NCBI RefSeq assembly: GCF_003751225.1
Contig: NZ_RJKE01000001.1
Span: 5,394,001 to 5,458,000 of the forward strand
Length of the DNA: 64,000 nt
DNA from: Actinocorallia herbida
Lineage (GTDB): Bacteria; Actinomycetota; Actinomycetes; Streptosporangiales; Streptosporangiaceae
Direction: 5' to 3'
Shown here: in pieces, positions 45,784-54,219 of the stretch
Layout: each line of letters opens with the position of its first letter
How positions within the stretch are numbered: position 1 is the stretch's first letter
Notes under the pieces: generated by a model
The model's input: only the letters and a program-made list of their open reading frames with translations
Database searches by the model: none
Told to the model about the DNA's origin: nothing
Translations under genes and position numbers: made by a program

Positions 45784-46440
45784 TCACCAGGGCACCGTTC
45801 CGGCGTCGTCGAAGAATCCGCCGGTCGGCCCGTCGTCGGGCAGGGTCGCGAGGTGAATCGCGATGGCCGCACCCTGTCGCGGTGTACGGACGCCGCGAAA
45901 GCCGTTGAGGTCGGTGGCGGTGAAACCGGGACAGCCGGAGTTGATCAGGATGTTGGTGTCACCCAGCTCCGTGACGTAGTGGACGGTGAGGGCGTTGAGG
46001 AAGGTCTTCGAGGCCGAGTAGGCGGCGGGAACCTGGCCCAGGCCGATGCCGGGTGTGGTGTGCAGGGCGAGCGAGCCGACGCTGCTCGACATGTTGTCGA
46101 TCCGCGGTGCGGCCGAGGCGCGCGACATCGGCAGCATCGCGTTGGTGACCCGGATGACCCCGCTCACATTGGTCTCCACGACGGCTCGCACGGTCGCGGG
46201 AGCGACCGTGGTCGGTGTCTGCGGCATACCGCCGGTGACGGCGGCGTTGTTGACCAGGACATCGAGCCCTCCGGCATGGTCGGCGATCAATTCGGCCGCC
46301 GCGGCCACGCTCGCGTCGTCGGTCACGTCGGGCGGCACACCGAACGCATCGGTCCCGGCCGCGCGCAGCTTCGCCACCGCGGTGTCGCGGCGCCGCCGAT
46401 CGCGCGCGCCCACACCGATGCGCCAGCCGAGCGCGGAGCG
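45784..46440 (-). pseudogene. SDR oxidoreductase lacking its N-terminus
   Basis: From GWRIGVGARDRRRRDTAVAK the frame follows the SDR fold: LDVLVNNAAVTGG, DNMSSSVGSL, YSASKTFLNALTVHY with catalytic Tyr and Lys, and NSGCPGFTATDLNG. The first strand and TG...GIG dinucleotide loop are missing. Upstream of about 46440 the same frame is antisense to a LysR remnant. A GTG or ATG further upstream could give a fused protein, but cofactor binding should be lost. Confidence 0.8.
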
Positions 46441-47000
46441 TCCAGCGAACTGGTGTCGAAGCTGCTGCACGCCTACGCCGCCGAACCGGGCGCCGCGGCG
46501 GTCGAGGTGATGCTGTGCGGGCCAGGCCAGCCGGAAGGTCTGCCGCGCGACGGGCGGGCCGACGTTGCTCTGCTCCACCGGCCTTAGACACGACAGCCGG
46601 ATTCGACACCGCGGATCTGCACACCGAACGGCAGGTCGTGGTCCTGCCCGCGGGGCGTCCCCTCGCCGATCGGGCGCACGTGCCGTTGGCCGAGGTCACC
46701 ACCCTGACGAACCTGCCCCTGCCGCGCCGGCCTGGACGGGACGGCGGCTATCCGGACGGCCCCGGCCCGCAGGTGCGCGACCATACCCAACTGTGCCAAC
46801 TGATCGCGCTCGGGCTGGCCTGCGCGGTCGTACCCGAGTCGCTCCGCATCCAGCTACGCGACGATCATGCCGTCGTGCCCGTGCCGGACGCACCGGCCGT
46901 CACGACCGTCATCGCTTGGCCACCGCACAGCAGATCCCAAGCCGTTGCCGACCTCGTCCTCACCGCGACACGGCTCCGACCGACACCGCTGTTCTCCGGC
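46440..47000 (+). pseudogene. LysR regulator, N-terminus deleted and frameshifted
   Basis: Substrate-binding half of a LysR protein: ELVSKLLHAYAAEPGA, LPRDGRADVALLHRP, then after a shift DTTAGFDTADLHTERQVVVL, QLIALGLACAVVPESLRIQL and VIAWPPHSRSQAVADL. The HTH half is absent. At about 46585 one base is missing: the frame reads HRP-stop where HRP-(Y)-D-T-T-A-G is expected. It was divergent from the SDR gene; the deletion removed both 5' ends. Confidence 0.8.
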
Positions 47001-47327
47001 CGTATCGAGCATCACCGATCTTTCGGGATACATCCGGATTCGGAGCACATCCGGAAATGCCGCGGCACCCGCGACCCACGCCGTCGAGGTGATCTGGTCC
47101 GACCGGCCTTCGAGGTGTCCGAGTACAGAAACCGACGCCGGCCGGCGGCGCTCGGGTAGCGGGGTCGGCGGCCTGTTCGTCGGCGTCGGCGAGCACCCGG
47201 TAGACGGAGACGACCGAGGGATCCTGGCCGGTGTACTTGCCGGCCTTGATGGTGCGCTCGCTCATGGACTCGCGCCCGTCCACCCATCAAGCCCCCGCTC
47301 TCCCGCACTCGGTCAGGCCGTCGACGA
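47001..47327. other. Region with an unidentified minus-strand start
   Basis: A minus-strand frame from ATG 47265 begins MSERTIKAGKYTGQDPSVVS, coding-like for about 35 codons, then degenerates into Arg/Pro-rich sequence antisense to the LysR tail. Probably the front of a broken gene; the family is not recognised. Confidence 0.35.
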
Positions 47328-48350
47328 TCACTGGTCCGCAGGGTCGGCCTGGAGCGCGGCGGCGACGGCGGGCACGACCTTGCGGGCGAGAACCTCGATG
47401 CGGGCGGCGGCGCTGTCGGGGGTCTCACCGGGCAGCTGCGCCCAGAAGTGGATGTCCTGGATGTCTGGGTAGGTGCGGATCAGGTCGAGGATCCTCGTGG
47501 CGGCCGTCGACGGATCCCATGCCTCATAGGCGCCGCCGGCCAGGAGGGCGTGCCGGTCCTCGATGCGGGGAGTGGGTGAGGCCGGGCCCTCATTGCCCCA
47601 GTCGATGTAGGTGTTCATCTGGTAGAGCGCGTGGTCGCCGACCCGCGCCCACTCCCGTTCGGGGTCGTCGGCGACGATCGCCCACTGGGCGGCGAAGACC
47701 TGCGGGGCGCGGCCGAGGGAGCGGGCGGCGTCGAGGTAGGCCGGGATCGTGGAGTCGGCCATGGACAGGAATCCGTCACCGAGGGCGGCGGCCCGCCGGA
47801 TGGCCGGTTCGGCGATCCCGCCGATGAGGATCCGGGGCGGCTGTTCGGGGACCGGACGGACCTTCACGCCGGAGACGTCGTAGCGCCGGCCGACGGCGTT
47901 GATCTCCCGTCCGGACCACGCCTGCCGGATGATGTCGATGCCCTCGGTGAGCAGGCTGGGCCGGTGGCCGAGCGATTTCCCGAAGGCCGCGTACTCGACG
48001 TGCCGGTAGCCGAGGCCGACGCCCAGGTCGAAGCGGCCCCCGGACAGCAGCGACACGGCGGCGGCGTCTTCGGCGAGCCGGATCGGGTCGTGCAGCGGCG
48101 CCAGCATGAGGTTGGTGCCGAGCCTGATCGTGGTCGTGCGCTGGGCCGCGGCGGCGGCGAACACGAGCGGGGACGGGACGTAGCCGTCGGCGGCGAAGTG
48201 GTGCTCGCTGAACCAGGCCGATCCGATCCCGAGGGATTCGGCCCAGGCGATCTGCTCGAGGACGGCCCCGTACAGCTCGGTGAAGGTCAGCCGCGACGGT
48301 TCAGGGTTGCGCAGGTCGTACCAGAGGCCGATGCGGGGCATCGCGGTCAT
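47328..48350 (-). CDS. LLM-class (luciferase-like) flavin oxidoreductase
   Basis: A 340-residue TIM-barrel protein. PRIGLWYDLRNP..., WAESLGIGSAWFSEHHFAAD, RLGTNLMLAPLHDPIRLAEDAAAVSLLSGGRFDLGVGLGY and the C-terminal helix pattern are those of FMN/F420-dependent monooxygenases. ATG 48350 overlaps the TGA of the upstream gene (ATGA), so it is translationally coupled to the NAD(P)-binding protein. The two probably act on the same small molecule. Confidence 0.9.
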   Translation of the reverse strand: MTAMPRIGLWYDLRNPEPSRLTFTELYGAVLEQIAWAESLGIGSAWFSEHHFAADGYVPSPLVFAAAAAQRTTTIRLGTNLMLAPLHDPIRLAEDAAAVSLLSGGRFDLGVGLGYRHVEYAAFGKSLGHRPSLLTEGIDIIRQAWSGREINAVGRRYDVSGVKVRPVPEQPPRILIGGIAEPAIRRAAALGDGFLSMADSTIPAYLDAARSLGRAPQVFAAQWAIVADDPEREWARVGDHALYQMNTYIDWGNEGPASPTPRIEDRHALLAGGAYEAWDPSTAATRILDLIRTYPDIQDIHFWAQLPGETPDSAAARIEVLARKVVPAVAAALQADPADQ

Positions 48351-49210
48351 GCGAACCACTCCGTGTGCTCTTGCGCGAAGGACGGGAAGGTGAGGGCGGA
48401 CCGGCCGGTGATCTCGTGGACGGAGTCGTTCGGCCCGGCCAGGAAGCCGTTGCGGATCACGACGTCGTAGAGGAAGCCGAGGTCGTCGACGAGGTCTTCC
48501 CCGTGGCCGTCCTCGACCAGCGACCGCTGGAACTCCTGGCGGGAGATGTCGCGGAAGGAGAGGTCGTGGCCGGCCGCCCGGCTGAGGGCGGCCGCCATCG
48601 ACGTGCCGGTCACGTCCTGGGCGCCGACCACGTGCAGGTCGCGTCCGGCGAACCGGGACGGTTCGGTGAGCAGGACGCCGCAGACGTGGGCGATGTCGCG
48701 GGCGTCGACGGCCGCGATCGGGCCGTCGCCGATCGGCAGGGCGAGCACGCCCGTGCGGCCGGCCCGCTCGGCGACCAGGTGGAGGTTCTGCATGAACCAG
48801 CCAGGCCGCACGATCATGTGGTCGACGCCGCAGCCGCGCAGATGCTCCTCGGCCGCGTGGTGGGTCCGGGCGATCGCCAGAGGTGAGTCCGCGGACGCGG
48901 CCGGCACCGAGACCTTCACGACCGGTGCCCGCCGCGTGGAGGCGTTGACGTCGATGACCCGGATCTCCTGGTCGAGCTGGCCGGGGGTGTTGGCGGTCAG
49001 GAGCAGCACCGAGTCGGCGTCCGCGATCAGCCGCCCGATCGCCTCGCCGTCGTCCAGATCGCCGAGCAGGGGCGTTCCGCCCGCGGCGCGGACACGCCGG
49101 GCGGAGTCAGGGGTCCGGGCGAGCGCCGTCACGTGCGCGCCGGACCGGGAGAGCCAGGTCAGGAGAGGGGTGCCGACGGTGCCGGTCCCGCCGATGATCG
49201 CGATGTTCAT
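48347..49210 (-). CDS. NmrA-like NAD(P)-binding protein
   Basis: A 287-residue atypical SDR: MNIAIIGGTGTVGTPLLTWL with G-G-T-G-x-V-G Rossmann motif, ARTPDSARRVRAAGG, then HMIVRPGWFMQNLHL. Family members are quinone or azo reductases or redox sensors. First gene of the pair with the LLM oxidoreductase. Divergent from the TetR gene at 49280, 69 bases away. Confidence 0.9.
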   Translation of the reverse strand: MNIAIIGGTGTVGTPLLTWLSRSGAHVTALARTPDSARRVRAAGGTPLLGDLDDGEAIGRLIADADSVLLLTANTPGQLDQEIRVIDVNASTRRAPVVKVSVPAASADSPLAIARTHHAAEEHLRGCGVDHMIVRPGWFMQNLHLVAERAGRTGVLALPIGDGPIAAVDARDIAHVCGVLLTEPSRFAGRDLHVVGAQDVTGTSMAAALSRAAGHDLSFRDISRQEFQRSLVEDGHGEDLVDDLGFLYDVVIRNGFLAGPNDSVHEITGRSALTFPSFAQEHTEWFA

Positions 49211-49279
49211 TCCCCGGACTTTACATACCGCCGGTCGGTTTGTCGATGGCGATGGGTACTCGCCGTCTAGGATCGGGAC

Positions 49280-49921
49280 ATGCGACGCCAGCAATCAGAG
49301 CGCTCTGACACCACCAAACAGGCCATCGTCGCCGCCGCATGCGACCTGTTCACCGGGCATGGATACGACCGCACCAGCCTCGACCAGATCGCCGAGAAGG
49401 CAGGGGTGTCCAAAGGCGCGCTCTACCACCACTACCGCGACAAGACCGAGATCCTCGCGGCCGTCTACACCGACCTGTGCCATCACATGAGCGAACGGCT
49501 GCTGGGCGACGTCGAACCGGGATCCGATCCCATCGAGGCCCTGAGATCAGGCAGCCGCTTCTTCCTGAACGCATGCAGCGAGCCGTCCTACCGGCGGATC
49601 GCGCTCATCGACGCCCCCGCCGTCCTCGGCTGGTCCCGCTGGCGCTCCATCGACGCCGACGGCGGCGGCTTCGGCCTCCTGCGCCAAGGGCTCGTCGCCG
49701 CAGCCGATGCCGGGCTGACCTCCCCCGAACACCTCGAGGAACGCGCCCACCTCCTCATCGCCGCCATCTTCGAGGCCGCGCTCCTCATCGCCCGCTCCGA
49801 CACCCCCCACACCACCCGAGCCGTCATGGCCGAGCTCCTGGACCGGCAACTCGAAGACCTGCGCACCGCACCCGGCCGACCGGGTGGAGGACCCGCGGTG
49901 GCCGACCGGCCGGCCGATTGA
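49280..49921 (+). CDS. TetR-family regulator
   Basis: A 213-residue regulator. HTH TSLDQIAEKAGVSKGALYHHYRDKTEIL (about residues 36-63), helical C-terminal domain. TAGGAT at 49268-49273 lies 6 bases before the ATG, so it may be leaderless. Divergent position suggests control of the NmrA/LLM pair. A weak ACCG...CGGT dyad is in the gap. Confidence 0.92.
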   Translation: MRRQQSERSDTTKQAIVAAACDLFTGHGYDRTSLDQIAEKAGVSKGALYHHYRDKTEILAAVYTDLCHHMSERLLGDVEPGSDPIEALRSGSRFFLNACSEPSYRRIALIDAPAVLGWSRWRSIDADGGGFGLLRQGLVAAADAGLTSPEHLEERAHLLIAAIFEAALLIARSDTPHTTRAVMAELLDRQLEDLRTAPGRPGGGPAVADRPAD

Positions 49922-50159
49922 CCACTCGCCCGACTCGCCCTGGACTGTGCCTTGGGTCGCTTGATGGCGTGATTCGTTGAACGTTGAGTTCCGCCAGCGC
50001 CTCCTCATCGGCCTCGGACGCCGCCCGCGGCACCTCTTCGGGATAAGCCGGGAACCGGCCCTCGATCTCATCGAACTCCAACAGCACCGCGGAACCCGGA
50101 CCGGTCGACCCGGCCTTGTCGCCGATCAGCTTCCGGTCACCCTCGACCGGCGTCCACGC

Positions 50160-50219
50160 CCCGATTCCAGCAGGGCCCAGAGCACGCCGCCGGAACTCCG
50201 GCGGACAGGGCTTGGGCAC
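50160..50219 (-). pseudogene. Possible IS3-type OrfA N-terminal scrap
   Basis: Minus-strand frame from GTG 50219 begins PKPCPPEFRRRALG, like the start of IS3-family transposase OrfA (P.PYP.EFR..A). Only about 15 residues fit. Context of decayed genes supports it weakly. Bases 49922-50159 show nothing else. Confidence 0.3.
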
Positions 50220-50290
50220 GACGAACGATCCCCTTCGGACAGTCGCCGAACCGGATCTCCCTCAACCTCGGTGCCCGTCCAGGGGGAGCA

Positions 50291-50490
50291 TCACATCACC
50301 GCCCCCCTGGACGCGAGCGGCCGGCCGGCCGGGCGTGTGAGCCGGGCCGTCACCGTCACCGCGGCCGGCCCGCTCACCGCGGCGACCGCCAGGTACAGCA
50401 GGCCCGTCGCGGGGCCGCCGGCCTGGATGGAGGACTCGGCGTCGGTGACGAACGTGGAGAAGGTCGCGTAGCCGCCCAGTACGCAACCCG
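50291..50490 (-). pseudogene. crcB: C-terminal half of fluoride channel CrcB
   Basis: Minus-strand frame CVLGGYATFSTFVTDAESSI, with the GG(Y/L).TFSTF track characteristic of CrcB/Fluc, then a final helix (TGLLYLAVAAVSGPAAVTVTA). It ends at 50291. The first two helices and a start are absent upstream, where the TetR gene at 50507 ends. Not functional by itself. Confidence 0.7.
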
Positions 50491-50506
50491 CACAGCCGCC
50501 ACGCGC

Positions 50507-51115
50507 TCAAGTGTGTCGCAAAGACGGTGTGGTGAAAAGGTCGACCAGGCTGTGAAGATATGTGCGGAACCGAATCATGGTTCGCGGATCATCTTTACCG
50601 ACTCGCTGTCCCTGTTCGTCGAGGATGCCTCCTCTAACGAAGGCGCGCACGCACCACATGATGGTCCAGAGCGCGAATTCGGCATCAATGTCTTCGCGAA
50701 TTACCCTCGCTACCAGCCGTCGCCCGTTCTGGAAGTTGGGAGAGAAATACATTTTCTCGATCTCTGTTATATCCGCAGCATCGGACATCGTCCGTTGCAT
50801 CCACAATGCAGTGGCGTCGGGATTATCCAGGGCATATTCGAGAACTTCATCGACCAGATGGTACAGGCCGGTTCTATCGTACGTGAAGTTTGCAGAAATC
50901 TTCTCGGCCACCGACTGCTCATTGATCGCCACTGCGCGAAAAGCCGCCATATAGAGCTGAGTCTTGTCCCCGAACTCACGACGGGCGACAGCCACGGGAA
51001 CACCGGCCGCGTCAGCCACCATCTGCAGGCTCGTCTGGTCGAATCCCAGTTCGGCGAACAGGTGAACCGCGGCGCGCACGAGCTCCGACCGAACCAACTC
51101 TCGAGAATCTTGCAT
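50507..51115 (-). CDS. TetR-family regulator in an AT-richer patch
   Basis: A 202-residue TetR protein: AAVHLFAELGFDQTSLQMVADAAGVPVAVARREFGDKTQLY (HTH at about 25-50). The ligand domain has MYFSPNFQNGRRLVARVI. Codon third positions are clearly less G/C-rich than in neighbours, and the upstream region is AT-rich, suggesting recent acquisition. ATG 51115 with GGAAGAGGG upstream is preferred over GTG 51139. No obvious target gene beside it. Confidence 0.88.
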   Translation of the reverse strand: MQDSRELVRSELVRAAVHLFAELGFDQTSLQMVADAAGVPVAVARREFGDKTQLYMAAFRAVAINEQSVAEKISANFTYDRTGLYHLVDEVLEYALDNPDATALWMQRTMSDAADITEIEKMYFSPNFQNGRRLVARVIREDIDAEFALWTIMWCVRAFVRGGILDEQGQRVGKDDPRTMIRFRTYLHSLVDLFTTPSLRHT

Positions 51116-51819
51116 ACGCCCTCTTCCCGATATCCCCACCCTCTTATATTAAACACTCCATCTGACACAGAATTCTCATCTGGCGCTAATTTCCGCCCCG
51201 AAGTTCCCTAATCCCATAAAGACAGCATCAAGCAAGGGTATTGACATATCCCCAAGATGGCACTGCCGGGTTCGGATGCCGTGTCAGCGTCGCCCCACTG
51301 AATCATCCCCCGGTTTCCGAGCGATTACGGGACAGACGCGAAACCGGACACCGAAGGCCAGGCCTTGGAGAGCACGGAACCCGCCGACGCACCGAAGCCG
51401 GAGAAGGCCGGTCGGAAATCCACCGTAAAGAGCGGGGCACCGAGGGCCTGGCGCCCCGCCCTCCCCGTCCCACGTCACCGCCGAAAGCGGCGCACATACG
51501 CGTGCTCAAGAGCACTTTGTCGGCGTGATCGGGGAGCCGACAGCCACGATCGGCTTCGCGTCCATCCTGGACGGCCTCGGCGTCAAGGGCGTGCCCGGGC
51601 GGCTCAAGGCCGTCTCCGTTCGCGACTGCTCGGGCCTTGTCGGGGAGTTCGGAATCGAAGACGTCGGTTTGAGCATTCCATAATGGACCTCATCTCCAGC
51701 CGATCAGCTTTGGTCTGCAGGGGCAAGAAAGTTTGCCGCGTTCGATGCCGGGTCGGCCGACCGGTCGCATCAACGAGGCGCTCTCCTACATTCCTCACCC
51801 ACCCCATTCATCATTACTT
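51116..51819. other. Mosaic intergenic region with an AT-rich start
   Basis: 51116-51250 is AT-rich and probably holds the tetR-type promoter. At about 51524-51680 a plus-strand frame reads ATIGFASILDGLGVKGVPGR, then VRDCSGLVGEFGIEDVGLSI to a stop at 51680. It has no start and no recognised family. The remainder is shadow frames. Confidence 0.4.
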
Positions 51820-51846
51820 GCATCATGCATATAGCATGTATCATGC
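51820..51846. promoter_or_regulatory. MarR operator candidate
   Basis: Interrupted palindrome GCATCATGCAT (51820-51830), 5-base centre, ATGTATCATGC (51836-51846); 9 of 11 positions complementary, 27 bases before the MarR ATG. Confidence 0.7.
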
Positions 51847-51873
51847 ACTTTGCAGGAGTTGCAGGGAGGTTTG

Positions 51874-52353
51874 ATGGACGACGCGATATCGGTGATCGAG
51901 TACGAGACACTGCTGTTGGGGAGGCACCGCAGCGGGCGTACGCTTCGTCCGAGCGATCTACCCTGCCTGGACCGCAGCGCCTTCGCGGTACTCAGCCGGA
52001 TTCAGGCGGAGGGACCCATGTCGATCAGGCGGTTGAGCGAGGTCTTCGGACTCGATCTGTCCACGATCAATCGCCAGACGAACAGCATGATCCGTTCGGG
52101 CCTGCTCGCGCATGCGAACGACCCTGAGGGAGGAATCGCGCGCCTACTGTGCCTGACCCCCGAGGGCGAGCGGCGCCTTTCCGGGGAGCGGGCTGCGAAC
52201 ATCCGCGGGCTCGAGCGGGTGCTCCTCCCGTGGAGCTCCGATGACATCTCGGCATTCGCCGAGTATCTGCGGCGCTTCAATTCTGATGTCGAGAGCCTTG
52301 CAAACCGGCCTTTTCCCGCACCGGTGACCGCGGCGCCGACCGGCGGGTCGTGA
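51874..52353 (+). CDS. MarR-family regulator
   Basis: A 159-residue winged-helix protein: FAVLSRIQAEGPMSIRRLSEVFGLDLSTINRQTNSMIRSGLL and wing EGGIARLLCLTPEGE. ATG 51874 follows GGGAGG. Likely controls itself through the palindrome upstream and perhaps the convergent MFS gene and the ALDH, which share a palindrome-rich control region. Confidence 0.9.
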   Translation: MDDAISVIEYETLLLGRHRSGRTLRPSDLPCLDRSAFAVLSRIQAEGPMSIRRLSEVFGLDLSTINRQTNSMIRSGLLAHANDPEGGIARLLCLTPEGERRLSGERAANIRGLERVLLPWSSDDISAFAEYLRRFNSDVESLANRPFPAPVTAAPTGGS

Positions 52354-52365
52354 CGGCATGGGCGC

Positions 52366-52400
52366 TCGAAGGCACCGGGCTGTTCGCCCGGTGCCTTCGA
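52366..52400. terminator. Bidirectional terminator
   Basis: Perfect 15-base arms (52366-52380 and 52386-52400, TCGAAGGCACCGGGC) with a 5-base loop between the convergent marR-type and MFS genes. Confidence 0.85.
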
Positions 52401-52425
52401 AGTCTGGTGATCGCTCTCCGCGTGC

Positions 52426-53889
52426 CTAGGCGACCGCGTCGGTGAGCGGGTTCGCGTTCGTGCCGGCGCCCTCCGGGGACTTCTCAGAGCCGGTGCGCAT
52501 GAAGAGTCCGGCGACCAGGGCCAGCGCGGCCGCCACCGCCACCATCGCGAACACCGTGGTGTATCCGGCGCGCGAGCTGAACGCGGTCCCCTCGACGAGG
52601 TGCTGGGAGAGCAGGACGGTGCCGATCGAGGCTCCGATGCCGGCGAAGGCGGTCTGGGTGACCATGTAGACGCCCTGCGCCTCGCTGGTGTTGGCCTCCG
52701 GGACGCCCTCGATGATCAGGTTCGGCAGCGAGCTGAGGATGAAGCCCGTCGCGCCGGTGAGGACGATCTGCGCGATCACGAAGCCGACGATCGTGTCGAG
52801 CAGGATGGCGGACAGGACGGCCGCGATGATACCGAGGGTCGAGCCGATGATGAAGGCCCGGTGGGACCGGCCGTTGCGGGAGATCCGGCCGCTGAGCGGG
52901 GAGAGGATGAACCCGATGAGGCCGATGCCGAAGGACAGGGCGCCGGCGTTGCTGGCGCTGAGGCCGAGGCCGACCGGTGCGCTCTCGGGCGTCTGCCAGA
53001 CCATCTGGCCGATGAAGCCCGAGACGCCGAGGGTGCCGAAGGAGACCAGGGCCGTCGCGACAAGGGTCAGGCCGAGCTTGCGGTCGAAGAAGAAGCGGAT
53101 GTTGATCAGCGGGACGTCGACGCGAAGCTCCCAGCCGACCCAGGCGGCGAGGACCACGAGGCCGCCGAGAACGAAGCCGATGGTCTCGCCGCTGGTCCAG
53201 CCCCACTCGCTGCTCTCGTGGATGCCGTACAGGACCAGCGCGATGCCCGGGGCGAACAGCACGCCGCCGAACCAGTCGACCTTCTCCAGGCCCGCCTTGA
53301 AGATCGGGCTGGGCAGGAAGCACGCGCCGATCGCGCTGACGGCGGCGAGAGCGGCGGCCACCACGAAGATGTAGTGCCAGCCCCAGGCGTCGACGATGTT
53401 GCCCGCGACGATGTTGCCGGCCGCGCCTCCCCACATGGCCGCACCCGCGACGACGGCGACGGCGACGGGCAGGTTCTTCTGGGGCACGTTCTCGCGCAGG
53501 ACGCCGATGCACAGGGGGATCAGCCCGCCGGCGAGCCCCTGGATCGCCCGGCCGGCGATGATCATTTCGAGGCTGCCGGCCGCGAGGCTGATGACCGATC
53601 CGATGATCGAGGCCGCGAGCACGACGATCAGGACGTTGCGGCGGCCGAAGGCGTCCCCGAGCTTGCCGCTGATGGCCGCGGACGCCGCGCCCACCAGGAG
53701 GAAGCTGGTGAGGACCCATCCCGCGTCGCCGGGGGTGGTGTCGAAGTCCTTGATGATGTCCGGCAGCGCCGTGTACATCATGGTCGATTCGAACGAGCTG
53801 ACGATGGCGGCGACGATCAGGATCCCGATGACGAACGGGAGGGGCCGCAAGGGGCGCGGATCTATTGCTGCCGGGGTGGTGGTTGACAT
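52426..53889 (-). CDS. DHA2-type MFS exporter
   Basis: A 487-residue, roughly 14-helix transporter: IVSSFESTMMYTALPDIIKDF (helix 1), KLGDAFGRRNVLIVV (motif A), IAGRAIQGLAGGLIPLCIGV. ATG 53889 follows GGAGAAAG. It diverges from the aldehyde dehydrogenase at 54220 across 330 bases with four inverted repeats. Probably exports an aromatic or aldehyde-like compound or a drug. Confidence 0.92.
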   Translation of the reverse strand: MSTTTPAAIDPRPLRPLPFVIGILIVAAIVSSFESTMMYTALPDIIKDFDTTPGDAGWVLTSFLLVGAASAAISGKLGDAFGRRNVLIVVLAASIIGSVISLAAGSLEMIIAGRAIQGLAGGLIPLCIGVLRENVPQKNLPVAVAVVAGAAMWGGAAGNIVAGNIVDAWGWHYIFVVAAALAAVSAIGACFLPSPIFKAGLEKVDWFGGVLFAPGIALVLYGIHESSEWGWTSGETIGFVLGGLVVLAAWVGWELRVDVPLINIRFFFDRKLGLTLVATALVSFGTLGVSGFIGQMVWQTPESAPVGLGLSASNAGALSFGIGLIGFILSPLSGRISRNGRSHRAFIIGSTLGIIAAVLSAILLDTIVGFVIAQIVLTGATGFILSSLPNLIIEGVPEANTSEAQGVYMVTQTAFAGIGASIGTVLLSQHLVEGTAFSSRAGYTTVFAMVAVAAALALVAGLFMRTGSEKSPEGAGTNANPLTDAVA

Positions 53890-53922
53890 CTTCGCGCTTT
53901 CTCCGGGGGTCTCGCACTGCGA

Positions 53923-54014
53923 TGTGCATGCACAATGCATCGGTGTGGGGAGTGGAAGCTCGATTCCACGGGCCGTTCTGCTATACAGAACATGCGATCG
54001 CTACAACGTAGCGA
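53923..54014. promoter_or_regulatory. Cluster of four inverted repeats
   Basis: IR1 TGTGCATGCACA (53923-53934, perfect). IR2 GTGGAA/TTCCAC (53952-53969). IR3 GTTCTG/CAGAAC (53975-53991). IR4 TCGCTAC/GTAGCGA (53998-54014). All lie in the divergent region between MFS and ALDH genes. IR1 contains TGCAT elements like the MarR palindrome at 51820. Confidence 0.65.
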
Positions 54015-54219
54015 GTGTGATCCGGCCAACACCACATGTCAAGCCTCGTCGCACACCTCACCCCTCAACCTACGGGTCAGAGGCCGTCACGACCCCTGGG
54101 TGCCCGCACGCACTCCCTTGCGTGACCTCCACTACACTGTCTAAAGTAACGATTGTTCTCTTATGCGAAACACCGGGCTGCTTCCGCGGAAGTCCTGCAA
54201 GCCCGGAATCGGAGGTTCG

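Noticed and set aside
49200-49280. ACCG...CGGT dyad between the NmrA-like and TetR genes as an operator.
   Set aside because: Only 4-base arms; position is suggestive but the symmetry is too weak to list as a site.
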